Part shown: piece after piece, positions 21,626 to 33,800 of the stretch
How positions within the stretch are numbered: position 1 is the first letter of the stretch
How the letters are laid out: every line of letters starts with the position of its first letter
Assembly (NCBI GenBank): GCA_038503035.1
Contig: JAVSML010000978.1
Span: forward strand, 427,815 to 491,814
Source: Crocodylus rhombifer
Taxonomy: Eukaryota; Chordata; Crocodylia; Crocodylidae
Reading direction: 5' to 3'
Length of the DNA stretch: 64,000 nucleotides
Made by a program: the position numbers and the translations under genes
The notes under the pieces: generated by a model
What the model saw: only the letters and a program-made list of their open reading frames with translations
What the model was told of the DNA's origin: nothing
Database searches by the model: none

Positions 21626-23972
21626 GATGGATCAAACTGTTGTCAAAACTGGTGATATAAACTCTGTGTATATGGATGGGTCCAGGTTTTTTTTTTTTAA
21701 AAAAGAGAGTGTCACCGGGAGCAGGAATTGCTGCTGCACTCTAGCTCCCAGCTACCTCCCTCTCTCCCTCATTCTTCCCCCATCCCCACCAAGATAGGCA
21801 GATCACAGGAACAGCAGCTGGGGACTTTTTTTGAAGTCCCTGAATCAAGTAAGACTCTTACCCGCACCCCATCCCCAGCTCTTGGTACCTTCTCCCTTTC
21901 CCTCTTGTTCCCTCTCCCCTTCCTTCCCATTGCAGCTGCTGTTCCCAGCTGACTAGGGGGAGGGGAGGATATTTTGAGCTGCTCCTGCTGTGTCCCAATC
22001 AGACTGTGTGGGGAGCTGGGCTCAGCAGGGGATGGTGGCCATGGGCAGGTTCCCCTTCCTTGCATTGGCTCCCGGGCTGGTAGGGAACACCCAGAGGGGA
22101 CTGGACAGTGGTTAATGGGTTGGGAAGAGGAGAGAATGAGACATGATCCTACATTCTTGCTGACTTTGGAGACTTAAAAGTCCCCAGCTGTGGGTTCTGC
22201 AGTGTGGTTCCAAAGAGGGTGCCGCTATGCCACTGCACGCTCTCTGGATTCACCCCTGTCTATGTATTATAGTTATAAATTTTGTTTGACAGACTAAGAT
22301 TATCAAAAGCATATGTTATATTTGGAAAAACATCATATGAACAGGCAGAGACCCTACCGCTCTGTAGAATACCAGATTGCCATCAGCTAATGAAGAGCAA
22401 AACCAATAATGCACTTGGACACCTGCAACCTTTTTAAACTCTTGATTTCGAGCTAACCCGATCTACCTGTTCTAATGAATCAGCAGAAATACCTTTCCTT
22501 CTCTCTATGTATTTACCATCTACAAATGGAGGTGGATGTAGGGGAAGGTACAGCCACACCCCTTTTGGCTCTGCGGCACATGCCACAGCTTTTTCAGCAC
22601 AGCTGCTGCCAGAGCCTGCATTGGCATAATGCTGGAGCCCAGGGGGTGACTGCTGTCACTGTTCGTATCCCCTCCCCCACCTTCCAATTGCCTGCTCCCA
22701 AACTTGTCTTGATGCCCTAGTATGTGAAGGAAAAGACTGAAAAAAGAAAAGGGTGTAATGAGATTTTCAAAATTCATTTGGGAGGTGAGCTACTTACTGA
22801 TTTTTCTCAATGGGAACTATGGGAACCTCAATGGGAATGTAAAACTCTGCTGATAATTGGACATGGGTGTTTCCAAATGACAGCAGAAAGCTTCTGTAAT
22901 GGATTGGGCCCTAAAGGGCTGATAGTTTTATGAAAGGGAATTACCATCAGTAATCTGCATCAATTGTTTGGATGCTCATTCTTTTCTGAAATATTTTGAA
23001 CAAATAATGTTGTTCAGATAATGGTAGGCAGCAGGATGGCAGGGGGGAATGCAGAAAATACATGAGAGTTGGTATGACAAGATGCCAGCACTTTTGGTCC
23101 ATTATGAGATCAGCCTGTCTTGATCATTCATCCTCTCTCCTGCTTCACTCACAATTAAACCTTCTCCCATCTGTATTGCTAAATTTAGAGAGGACTTTAA
23201 AGCTGTCTTACTTGGAAAAAAATCTACCTGTTTGTTCTGTCTGGTTGTTTTATAAGAGTGTTGCCCTTTTGGACTTGCTTTGTTTTTACTGGTTTCTGAG
23301 ATTTATTTAGAGACTGCTTTTGTGAGTTTCTGACACACAAAACTGAAGAAACAACAAACTGGTTTTAACAGAGGTTGTAAGTATTTTGCTAAAGCAAAGT
23401 ATAAAGACCACTTTGTTAACGTGATTGTGAAATTGATTTGAAGAGTTCTTTGTTCTGTTTTTGTTGGCCTGAGAAAATGGCAAACTATGCACTTACAGAT
23501 TAGTCCCAATCTTCAGATCATCTGTTTTGCCTGACTTGAAACTACACTGGTTTCCCTTTACCTCCTGTCCTGGTTAAAAATGTGTCCCTGCTTTGCAATA
23601 ATTCTTCCCTGCCCCGCTTCCAAATATTAATAACAAAAGTTACTGGTCAACACTGGAAATAAGAGCCAAGAACTAAATTCACCAAAAGATTTGAGTGCCA
23701 AAAGTGTGACTTAAGTGACTAAGGGCCAGTTCAGGAAGCACTTCCATTTTGGACTCTACAGTTCCTTAAGCCATATCTGGGCTCCTGCCCATGTGCAGAA
23801 GTGACCCTTGGGCATGTGATGATGACCTAGATGTGCAACTTCTGCCTAAGATGCATTGAGATCAAGCTTCACGCTGGGGAAGTACCTACATCCTCAGGTG
23901 GATTTAGGTGGCACTCACCTAACTTGAACTGAGTTCAGCTCAGTATTAGTGATGATGTCTGCACTTTGTTCA
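21626..23972. other. GC-rich repeat block then spacer
   Basis: 21690-22260 is GC-rich and shares a core with 28370-28560 (gtgtggggagctgggctcag, then tggcaggt-like text). This indicates a dispersed repeat family of unknown class with a T/A run at its left. 22260-23972 is spacer without recognised genes. Confidence 0.4.
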
Positions 23973-24092
23973 ATAGCTTAGTGGTCAGAGAATTCAGCAA
24001 GGAAATGGAAGACCTGGGTTCTAGGCCTTCCTCATCTTGAGGGGATTTAAACCCACTTTCCCAAGAGAGTACCTTGACCCCTGGGCTACAGA
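23973..24092. repeat. Fold-back of two tRNA-like arms
   Basis: The left arm at 23973-24030 (tagcttagtggtcagag ... gacctgggttctaggcc) pairs with the reverse complement of 24042-24092 (ggatttaaacccacttt ... cttgacccctgggctaca). The left arm contains an A-box-like TAGCTTAGTGG and a B-box-like GGTTCTAGGCC. Head-to-head tRNA-like halves of this type occur as dispersed repeats in turtles and crocodilians, as far as I recall. Another B-box-like string, gggttcagtccc, lies at 24248-24259 within a small hairpin (gacctggg...cccaggtc). Confidence 0.5.
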
Positions 24093-24365
24093 ATCCACTA
24101 GGTGTGGGCACCTTCCACCACTCCTGTTCTGAAGCTGGATCACTGGATAGTCAAGCATGCAAGGGTCATGGTGCCAGAAGGAGATCAGGAAGGAACATGT
24201 TTCTATAGCCTGGCAATTACAACAGCCCTTATGGAGAAGGAGACCTGGGTTCAGTCCCTGATCCCAGGTCTGAGTGCTGAACAGTGTGGTATTTAGCTAC
24301 CCATGTTGCTCATATTAATGTTAATGGGACATGCTCTGGCTCAATTAATCTTTAATTTTTCTATT
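24093..24365. other. Spacer
   Basis: No gene is recognised. This is the tail of the tRNA-like repeat region. Confidence 0.4.
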
Positions 24366-25473
24366 TGTAACCTGGATGGTACTCCAAGCGGTACCCTCTC
24401 TCCAATTGAAGGGATCAAAGCAGGTGCACAAGCACTGTGGGAGGTGTAGGGACTCTCCTCCTCTATAGAGCAGAGCCAGACATCAAGATCTGGCATCAAG
24501 AACACAGAGGACTTCTGTGTTACTGACTGACTTGCCAGTTTTATGGTGGATGGTGAAGGTGATCAGCTTGTGGTTGCTGTCACCCAGCTTCCCATCGATC
24601 ACTAGGTCACCGATTAGGTCATCCTCTGTAGCCAGTACCAGGTCGAGAAGTGCTTTGCCTCTCATTGGCCCATAGACTTCTTGAGTCAGGTAGAGGTCAT
24701 CCACGCACGAGAGGAAGCTTTGCGACCGTTTGGATTTTGCTGATTGATCATCCCACGAGACGTCTGGGTAATAGAAGTCACTCATGACAACCATGGTCCT
24801 GGAGCATGCGGCCTCAGTCAGTTCCCGGGCGAACTCCTGGTCAAGCTCAGGACTTTGGGTGGGAGGTCTGTAGTAGACTCCCACTATTGTGTTCCCTGTG
24901 CCACGTTCCCCATGAATTTTAACCCAGAGGGTGTCTAGCTGTCCACCATGGTCGCCAATATCAGCTTGCAGGGACATGTAGCTTTCCTTAACATAGACAG
25001 CTACACCCCCACCCCTTTTATCTACATGATCCCCCCTGTACAGGGTATAGCCATCTATCCTTGCTCAGATCCTTGCTGGAGCTGGGGAGCCTCTCCCGCT
25101 GGCTGCAGCCTCTCATAGGCAATCCTGGAGCCCAATGGGGAGCCTCCCCTGCTGGCCACACACTGCGCTGCTGAGGGTCCAGCTGCTGCCTACAGGTTCC
25201 ACCCCTTCAGGTGCTTCTGGGGTAACTGCCCCTGCCCCTGCCCCACTGGCCCAGCGCTTTTAATCTCCTTCCTTGTGGCCCTTCACCAGTCTCCCCTGAG
25301 TCAGCCGCGCTGCCCCTTTTATCCCCCTCCTGGTGACCCAAGGGGCCAATCAGGGGATGTGGAGGGTGAGTCTCTGGGGCCTGATTGGTGAGTAAACGGA
25401 ATCTCAAGTTCGCCAATCATCTTTTACTCCTTCAAAAACCCTGGGCTAAATCACTGCCAGCTAACCCGTCCCA
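24366..25473 (-). repeat. Antisense Gypsy LTR with its middle replaced by CR1 endonuclease sequence
   Basis: 24366-24481 is the reverse complement of the last 115 bp of the 17685 LTR, starting TGTAACC. 25063-25473 is the reverse complement of its first 430 bp, ending at CCCGTCCCA opposite TGGGACGGG. The central 505 bp of the LTR (18118-18622 equivalent) are absent, and about 580 bp of CR1 coding sequence lie there instead. The LTR termini are intact. No convincing target duplication is seen (ctatt against tcttc). Confidence 0.85.
24482..25062 (-). pseudogene. CR1 endonuclease-domain fragment inside the LTR
   Basis: The minus frame at 24483-24977 plus about 28 codons upstream reads as a CR1 AP-like endonuclease: RGGGVAVYVKE, then VGVYYRPP, the DFYYPDVSWD block, KALLDLVL, and a final GDSNHKLITF. 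In active CR1 proteins the last motif is S-D-H; here D is replaced by N. The fragment has neither a CR1 3' tail nor an RT. It therefore cannot have arrived by ordinary target-primed insertion and more likely came by recombination or template switching. Confidence 0.85.
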
Positions 25474-26559
25474 TCTTCAAGGTAAAATGGTTTGGAGGGG
25501 GTGCAGGGAAGGGAGAACAGTCTGTCTATAAGCTAGTGATTAGACAGCTAGGGAGATGTTGAACCTGGGTTTACTTGACATGTGACAGGAAAGGGGAACA
25601 CCATCACTATCTTCCCCTTCAGCTGTGTTTTAAAAGAAAATGGAGAACCCTGTTCACTGCCTCTGGGTGGGGCAGGGGAAGGGAGGTAAGCTTAGAGGGT
25701 TCAGAGCTGTGGGTCGCAAATGGATGGATGGTGCCTTTAGGGGAAGGCAAGAGGCTACTGGCTGCTCTTTTGAATATCACTGCACTTACATCCCTTTGTG
25801 GATTTCGGTCAAAGTTCTTGGAAGAGTGGTAGGGGTGTACTTGGAAGAGTACCAGGCAACCTGAATGAGTAAACAGGTGGAACAATGAGTAAATGCAGTT
25901 GAAGTTAATGGCATAGCTCTTCCCTTGTTTATTCACTGGGAGAGCCATAATTACTTCAAGAGAATTAGATCTGGACCCTAATTTAGTTCTGTAGTGTCCT
26001 AAATCGTGTGGCTTCTTTCTGCCAGAGCCACTAACAAACACTTCAGTGAATATAATATATAGTTAAATGCTGAGGCAGGCTATATTGGGCTGTCTTGACA
26101 GAGAAAATCAGTACGCTTTGTTGGCTTCTCTTTCCCCTGTTTTAATGAAGATTCCCCATTGTATATACCATTAAACACAGATAAGCTGTAGTAAAAGTAC
26201 ATTATAAAAATAGCAAGGTTGAGCTCTCAAAAGCTTTGAAAGGTCAAAATAAAGGTAGTTGAGTTGACTGTAATTTGGCCTCCTTGTATTTATGCATTAT
26301 AATACAGTCTTTAGTTACAGGATCACATAGTGTGTTTGTCATAGGAACGGTCCTGTTGCTTTCAGTCGGCAGCGCTCACTAATGAGCAGCTTTTCATTAT
26401 CTTGTTTTCTCTTCATTGAATAATGTGTAGCTCCAGTCCTGATTTTTTGCACTTTATTCAATGCCCCCTTTGAAAACAGAATGATTAATTTCCTCATAGG
26501 CTTTTCTATGACCTCTGTCATCTCAGTATTTGATTACTGGGTCCTAGTATGTATACCTA
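25474..26559. other. Spacer
   Basis: No gene or clear repeat is recognised. The minus frame at 25619-26041 (140 codons) has no recognisable domain and is probably chance. Confidence 0.4.
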
Positions 26560-26800
26560 GGATCTCTTGGACATATGTTAACAGCCTTTTACAGTTGCAG
26601 ACCAGTTGCCATGGCTGCCATGGTCCCCTTGCTTTACCTATGGCAGGTTAGGGTGTTATGTTTTGTGTTGCCAGGGCTGATGGTAGTTGATTGTATGGAA
26701 TGGTGTGGACAGAGATGATCGTGCCTTAGGCAGGGTTTGGACTAGATGAGGTCTCAAGGTCCCTTCCAGCCTTACTTCTAAATGGTTGTATGATAATTAT
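26560..26800 (+). mobile_element. CR1 3' UTR and tail, sense
   Basis: ttgctttacctatggcaggttagggtgtt and the end ggactagatgaggtctcaaggtcccttccagcc match the long-3'-UTR CR1 type also present at 60590-60835. Only the last 240 nt are retained. Confidence 0.8.
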
Positions 26801-27728
26801 CAGAAATTAGTTACACACAGTTACTGGAAACTTTGACCTTAATGTCTGCCTTTTGTTCCCCATTTGTAGAATTGAGATACTTGTGTCTTACCTCATAGGC
26901 TGTCATGAAAATAGATTGTCTGAAGCCATCTAGTATCTTTTCATAGTATTGAATAGCATGTATCTGTTTGGAGGACAGCTCCCACTCAGTTCTGTTATGC
27001 TGAGGCCTCACAGGTACATCTACAAATCACATCCTAAAGTCTCAGGATAGGTACCCAGAAAATGAGGACTATGTATGTGACCAGTTTGGGTTAGGTGACT
27101 TTTCCCTAGGAACTCTGCCTGAGTTAGAGAATCCAAGGCATCCCTTAGGTTAGGCTCTCTGCTGCCAGAACATATGAAATGCACTCTGGTAGAATAACAG
27201 CTGTTGCATGAACTGCAGCAGCTGGCTCAAGGCTTGAGATTGTCTTTTGCATGCCTTCAGCTGGCTGCTGGATGATGGCAGAAACCAGGTTCCACTCAGC
27301 AGTGGTGTAGCGATTCTAGTCTACTGGTAGAAGAATAGTGTTGTGCTGCCAAACAGGAGCTTTGAGTGTGCCCACAAATACAGGATTTTTGTTGGCAAAT
27401 CTCTGCAATAAATACTGTATCAGGACAGTATTTAATTCCCTTAACCAGGAGACCATGCTTTCTCTTGGTGTGCTTTACAAGATTTAATTATTCAGTCACA
27501 TATGCATAAAATATAGAGGCTGGAATAAGGGTGTGCCCAGACCTAAATTTTGGCATTTTCTAATTTTTGGGTACTTGAATCTGTCCCCTATAGATCCACC
27601 CCTGTATGGGCAGTGATATGACACAGCATGATATATTTGTTTCTTCAATTTGTTTTTTTAGGATATGAAAGTCTATTTTAGAAAGAACATTAAGGTAAGA
27701 GTGGTGTGGTTGCACCCCACTTCTCACA
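26801..27728. other. Spacer
   Basis: No recognised feature is present. Confidence 0.4.
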
Positions 27729-28121
27729 GGGTGCATCCATATATGCCATTAAGGCAACATGATAAACTCTGGTGCAGTTTGCGCCGCAGTCAGCTGCTCC
27801 TGGGCACAGTGTCTGCACGTGTGCCCAGGACCACAGCTCTCTAAGCCAGGGCAGAGCAGGTCTGGGCTGGCAGGAGGCCCTAGGCTCTGGGTGGCAGCAT
27901 TGGATTGTGGAGGGGTTGGCTGGGGCATGAGGGTGTTATAGTATGGGGCTAGCCAGCAGGCAGCCCTGGTCACCCATCAGACCTGGTCACCATCTACACA
28001 TGTGTTTTGGCAGAGTAAATTAATTTACTGTGCCCTAATACCAGTGTACATGTAGACTGTGATGCTTTACTGTGGAACTAATTAGTCAATTCCACAGTAA
28101 AATGCAGCTGTAGATGCACCC
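27729..28121. mobile_element. MITE with GGGTGCATC termini
   Basis: It begins GGGTGCATCC (27729) and ends GATGCACCC (28121). Near the right end a perfect 12-bp stem (tttactgtggaa at 28066-28077 with its complement at 28090-28101) forms a hairpin. The terminal sequence is shared with the elements at 47129/51588 and 62064/62306. There is no coding capacity. The middle (27780-27960) is GC-richer. Confidence 0.65.
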
Positions 28122-28409
28122 ACTGTGTAGCTTGGCGGCTCCAGTTCCCCATTGACCTGGACACCTGAGTCCTCTATAGAATCTGGACCATGTCACAGGA
28201 GTAGCAGGCAGAGACTTTAATTCTTCAAAGCAGGTGAGAATATTTAACTTTTTAGCACTTCCCCCCCTTCCCCTCAATGCTTAGCAGCACCTCTTCTCTC
28301 CTCCCATTTCCACCTCGCCCTCTCTATGCCTCTGGGTGCAGGCAGGGATGACCTGTCCATTGCTGCCACTTTCCCTGGCTGACCCAGGACTAGGGGGAGC
28401 CCCAGAGTT

Positions 28410-28499
28410 GTTCTTGTCCAGCTGGGGCTTTGAGGAGTGGCCGTGTGGGGAGCTGTTCTTGTCCAGCTGGGGCTTTGAGGAGTGGCCGTGTGGGGAGCT
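28410..28499. repeat. Exact 45-bp tandem duplication
   Basis: The unit starting gttcttgtccagctgggg and ending gtggggagct occurs at 28410-28454 and again without change at 28455-28499. It lies within the GC-rich block and 90 nt from the assembly gap. Confidence 0.95.
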
Positions 28500-28587
28500 G
28501 GGCTCAGATGGGGACAGGAGCAGTGGTAGGCAGGTTCTCTCCCTCCCTTCCCAGTCCACCACCAGGTGCTCACTGCCAGTCCAGGAG

Positions 28588-28597
28588 NNNNNNNNNN
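28588..28597. other. Assembly gap (10 N)
   Basis: Ten N characters mark a fixed-size scaffold gap in GC-rich sequence. The true length is unknown. Confidence 1.
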
Positions 28598-28924
28598 GGG
28601 AGGGCAGGTAAACACAAAAGAGAAGGAGTGTCAAAAGTGAGGTCTGAGGGGTGAGATTTTTACCTGATTCAGAGACTTAAGGGGCCCTGGTTGCTGCTTC
28701 CCCGGTGTGGTCTGTCTGTCTTGGTTGTGGGGCAGGAGGCTGGGACCAGCAAGGGGAAGGGGGGAGTTGCAGCACCATTGGTGTACCAAGTGCTGTTCTC
28801 ATATCCCCTTTAGAAAATCCTGGACCTGCCTATGCACCCATATGGCTATGCTTAAAAAAAAAAGAATCATCTAATCAGCAAATGAGCAGATATAATACAA
28901 TATAGATTAATTGATCAATCATAA

Positions 28925-29325
28925 ATCATAGAAAAGTAGGGCTGGAAGGGACCTTTGGAGGTGTAGTGCAACCCCCTGCCTGAAGCCTCCTTCAAACCAT
29001 CCCATTAAAAATCCTTATCTAACTTATTAAAACTATATAAAACTATACAGTCAACTCTGTCACCTGACCACAAAGCTCAGCACTCTAACCTATCACAGGT
29101 GAGCCAGGGGAAGAACAGTGGCCAGTGTCCTGCTGCTGCAAGTGTTATTAAAATACACTCAGGAAATCCAAAGACGAGGGCCATGGCCACCACTAGAGAA
29201 CACAAAACCCCCACAATCTGTACCAATCTAAACATGGGGTAAAATTCCTTGCTGACCCCAAATATACTGATTGGTCTGACCCTGAGCAGAGAGGCAAGTT
29301 GCTCGCCAAGCAACATCCAGAATTT
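28925..29325 (-). mobile_element. CR1 3' UTR, antisense
   Basis: It starts with the antisense tail (catagaaaagtagggctggaagggacc). Its reverse complement follows the same 3' UTR as 60450-60835 (ggggtcag.aaggaattttacc, ...gcagcaggaca.tggc). No ORF2 sequence remains. Confidence 0.8.
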
Positions 29326-29869
29326 GCAAGTATTATATTCTACACAGGTTCTTATACAGTGCTCCTCACCAACTTATTTGAGCATTTTCTGGTACAGCAT
29401 TAAGGAGTCTGACTAGCATCTGTCATCTATTTGTTGTTCTCTCCTTGGGAGGAAAGAGGTGTGTGTGGGGGGGTGGTTGGTTTGTGTTTGTATTTTTATG
29501 TGTAACATATTGCTATATGTTAAAGGAGACAAGGACAAAGAAATCTGCTTTATAATGAGAAGGTGGTGAGGGTAGTTGTTTCCTGTGGTATCTTGGACCA
29601 AATCCCAAGAAATGTCTGCCTCCAGATGAGATTAAGCCTTATTGTAAAAAGTTCTGTCACTCCTGAAGAATAAAACTGTAAACTATGCCCTCATCTCGAT
29701 TAAGCTATTTATCTGCCTAAATTACATGTTCAATTTAGTATGAATCAGAACATAAATTGATCCCTTTCTCCTTTTCCTGAATCATTCACAACCTTTTAAA
29801 AAATCTGATATTATTCACTGTGCATAATTTACCACTAAGTGGATATTCCATAGGTTGAATAACCATAGG
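29326..29869. other. AT-rich spacer
   Basis: No recognised feature is present. Confidence 0.4.
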
Positions 29870-30604
29870 GAAAAGGTTATTATTAATGGATTGATGCTAC
29901 AGGAGCTCTCCAGTGGAGTTCTGTTCTTTGCACAGTGCTATTTAACCCATTTATTAATGATTTGGATAGAAAGAGAGCGGGGAGGGAAAAAAAGCAAATG
30001 CATAGTTACATAATTGGAGATAACTTATTGGGAGCTGCATTGCTGGGGGACATCTGAGGGTTATGAAGGCTAATAAACTCCACATGAGTAGTACTGTGCT
30101 GGTATTGAGAGAAGAAAATGCCTTAGGCTGGGTTAACAGTAGGATTGCATGCAGTATTCCAGAGGTGACTGTACCAAACTGTGTGGTGTGGTTAGGCCTC
30201 AGCTAGAATATTGGGTCCAGTTTTGGGCACCACATTTTTAAGAAGGATATAGAAAAAGTGGAGAGGATCCAGATGAATATTGTATAGTGTCTGGAATGCA
30301 AGCTGAACTAGGTATATTTAGCTCGGAGAAATGGCGATTGCTTTCAAATATTTGAAAGTGAGGTCACAAGACAGTGGGATTTAAATTACTGCAAAGCAGA
30401 TTCAGAAAAATGTCCTGACAGTAAGAATGGTAAGACAGACACCAAGCTGCTGAGGGAAGCTGTGAAATCTCCTTCATTGGAAGTTCTTGAGAAGAGGCTG
30501 AATAGGCATCTGTCTGGGATGATTTAAGAATAGCTAATCCTGTATTGGAGCAGGATCTTGGCCCAGAGGACCCTTGAGGACATTTTCAACTCAGTGGCTA
30601 GGTA
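29870..30604 (+). mobile_element. Old CR1 fragment, sense, RT to C-terminus
   Basis: The sequence follows CR1 ORF2 layout: caggagctctccagtggagttctg...cagtgctatttaaccc (the QGSVLGPxLFN block), tttattaatgatttgg, then cctcagctagaatattgggtccagttttgggcacc (the [12 protein letters not shown] block) and the C-terminal region ending near gatgatttaag. It is strongly mutated with no open frame. Confidence 0.75.
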
Positions 30605-30868
30605 TAGATGTGCTCGTTCACCTTCTAATTAGAATGCTCTCGCACTGTCTCAGCCTCGCATGTATTAAGCCCCCTTGCATTTCAAAATAGCCATGGTGGC
30701 GCTTTAACTAAAGCTTGTTGAATGAGTTTTAGCTGAAGCATCCTGTGGCCATTTTGAAATGGGGGTGGGGTGCTTAATACCTGTGATCATGAGCTGTTTT
30801 AATTAGAGCAGCTCTCCAGGTACCGCTCTAATGAAAATGTCCACCTCTGAGCACACGTATAAGCAGCC
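30605..30868. mobile_element. Palindromic MITE (second family)
   Basis: The termini tatagatgtgctcgttcacc (from about 30603) and the reverse complement of ccacctctgagcacacgtata (to about 30862) match roughly. Internally, gcatttcaaaatagccatgg (30679-30698) pairs with ccattttgaaatg (30750-30762). Related blocks lie at 37195-37805 and 51264-51540. Confidence 0.5.
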
Positions 30869-33800
30869 AGTGATTATAACAATACTTCTGCCACTTATAT
30901 TGTAGTTACTGTAATATTTTTTGACAAAATAAATGGTTGGAGTACAAGAGGACTACTGGGAACCTAGTCTGTTAATATCACTCTGCATATTTACTGTTCT
31001 TAGTAAGAGTGTACGCTAATTATGAAATGATGACTGGCTATCAAGCTAAATAAAAGTGCTATTTAACTTGCTAGTGTTTAATTCAAGGCTTTAAACATGA
31101 AGCAAAGGCTGTGAAAACTGAATGTTGGTAGCTGGCTGGCTTTCTGCTACTATTCATAAATTGGACATGAACAAAAACATGTGGGGGCCCATCTCTAACC
31201 TCTCTCTCCTCTACAATAGAAATGCAGTAAAAATACAACATAGGGCCTTCACAGACTCATTTGTTTCACTGAAAACTCTATGTTTGGGTCTGCTGCAGGA
31301 ACTAGGTTTTGAACAGTGGTGTTTTAAGATCTTAGTTTTCTGTTGGGTGCCCTGAATGGTGGATTGTTCTAATCAGCAGTGTGCACAACACAAGGTTATG
31401 CAAGGTGCAGTTTTAATAGCTTCAGCTCAGAAGCATAAAAGTACAGCAGTGGTATTTATGCCTACTATTTACCCAGGTGGTAGTGTGTAGGTTTGGCTGG
31501 CCATATTATGTGGATCTGGCATTGGGAGAAAAAAATCTGTTTAAGGTGAAAGTGAGTTGTTTCATTGGTACTCTAAATTTAGTGTCCCCTGAACTATGCA
31601 GCATTTTCTACAGAGACTTTAAAAAGACACCCCCTTGTTCTGGAGAGGTCTTCACTTAAATTCATGCACAAAGGGAAGGGGATACAGTACACGAGGGTCT
31701 TTAGAAATGTTTTACCTCAGACTCAACTGTCACTGCATCTTTATCCCATGTGTAATCACTGCTTTTTTCCTCTTATTTCTCCCCCCAGCTATTTTCACTT
31801 TAAAGCGTTAGTTTTCATCTTATTTCTAACCCCCTCCCTAGGTACATGCAGGAAAGTTTGTGAGGGGATTTAGAAACAGATATTTTTTAAATGCTAGCAT
31901 AGGTTTTCTGGTGATTTTTGCTGTAATAGTTTGCTCTTGTTTTTTTTTTTAACTCAGCCTTTGGCCAGGTGTTCTTACTCAGAGAAATCCAAGCAAGAAT
32001 ATGTCAATTGTTATCTTTTTTCACTTTTCCCATCTTGTGATTTGACCACTTGCCTATTTGCATGCATTCTTATTTCATTATTGTAAGGTTATCCTAAGAA
32101 AGCCCTCTTTCCCTTCCATTTCCGAGTGTGGCCCCCTGCCTTTCTTTCCTTTATGAAACACTTTTTTCCTCCTCCCCTCTGCTGCCTGATAGCTATTTTT
32201 CCTCTGACCCTCACTGTGTGGAAATGATAGGTTGCTGTAAATGGATTCATTATTCAACCCACATACTGACCTGAAACATTCATATAAGACTGAGTACAAT
32301 ATAGATTAATCTGGAGATTGGTAGGAGACAGCTGCCTGGTTGATATGTCCAAGCCATTAGACCAGTGAGGGTGTGCTTGGCTGCTGCTCCTGGAGAACAG
32401 GGCTCCGTTCAGAGGCTCTTCTGAAAATAATTGCTGGTGACTTGTAAAAAGAAAAAAAAAAAGTATGATGACACCTCCTTTTTTGACCTTTACGAAGACA
32501 TATGAGGATTTAATCTTACGAGCATTGGCAGTGTCAAGTCTGGCTGTCTTTATTTTTGCCCCCTCCCCACCCTTCAGAAGTCTCATGTGGATCCTGACTT
32601 TTCTTAGCTCATTGAAATGTGGAAGTTGAATGTGTCCTCTAGTGTTTTTTAAGCATTTTAGCTAAGTAGGTGTTAACAAAAATAATAAAAAAAACTAAGT
32701 GCTAAACAGGCTAAATAAAAATCACTTCCCCTCTCTATTAATTAGGCTTCACTTACATGTTTTTTCTGTGGCCACAATTCTACCAGTTTTCCAGTCATCC
32801 TTGGTCTTCCAGGAAAAACTGAGTAGGCAAGAACAGAATTTCTAATGTAAATAACAAGGAGAAACCTCTCTCTTTTTTTAACTGAGAAATGTTGTTTTTT
32901 ACTTTACAGGACACCTTTAGAATTGACCTTAAGCTGTGATTTTTTTCAAATGGGACTGTACCAGTAACTGTCACTTTCCCTTTTAATAAGAGCTACTTCT
33001 CTGCCAAGAATGAAGAGTTAGTACATGGCTTCACATGCTGCCAGAGAGCCAAGAATAGCTATTATCTCCAGTCCAGTCCTTTTTATTGTCATGGGGACAT
33101 TTTACTCTTCTCTGCTTCATCCTCTCTCTCCTGCCTTATCAGTACTGCTTTGCTTGCTGTAGTTGCAGAAGGCAGGATAGTCAGTGTTTTCAAGGAGCTG
33201 AAGTCAGAGTTCTTAGCAGCTGTTATTTCTAGAATTGGCTCCCAATGGAAGCATGTTAAAGACCAAGTTTGCCATATTTACAATGTATTGCAACATATCT
33301 TTTATCTGGCTCTCAATTAATTGTGGGTTCAAGAATAGTGGGCCTATTGGCTATCAGTTTTGACTTGTTTTTGTCCTGTAAAGTCCATGGGGTGGTCAGG
33401 GCTCACAGTGCAACTGCTCATTATAATATTAAATATTTTCCATTTTAATCCCTGGAGAGCGCTTCCAGATAGCACCATGATTAATGTTATGAATAAAATA
33501 TGAATGAAGGGAGCCATGCTTGACTTAATAAAAGTATTTAAAATGCAATAATTATATAAGATAAAAACAAAAAAACCCTTTTCTATCTGGAGTTAACAAA
33601 AGTAGGCCAACTCCTACAGTACAGACTGTGCATGCTAGAAAAAAAGTTTCATTCTCTTACTCATTCTATTTTGATTTGCTGCTTAAAAATATTATTTTAG
33701 AGAGAATGTGCCTATTAACAACTATTTGTTTAACCGGCTCCTATTGTACATATCACATTGTGTCCCTTCAATTGGCTGATCTGTCTGAAAGTCTATACAC

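Larger units (their letters stand above)
28122..28920. other. GC-rich repeat block with assembly gap
   Basis: 28290-28790 is GC-rich and shares a core with 21960-22060. The paired reading frames here are composition effects that cross the gap. No gene is recognised. Confidence 0.45.

Noticed and set aside
24361..25478. Target duplication around the antisense LTR
   Set aside because: ctatt on the left and tcttc on the right do not match.
25619..26041. 140-codon minus frame
   Set aside because: No recognisable domain, no promoter or splice context; probably chance.
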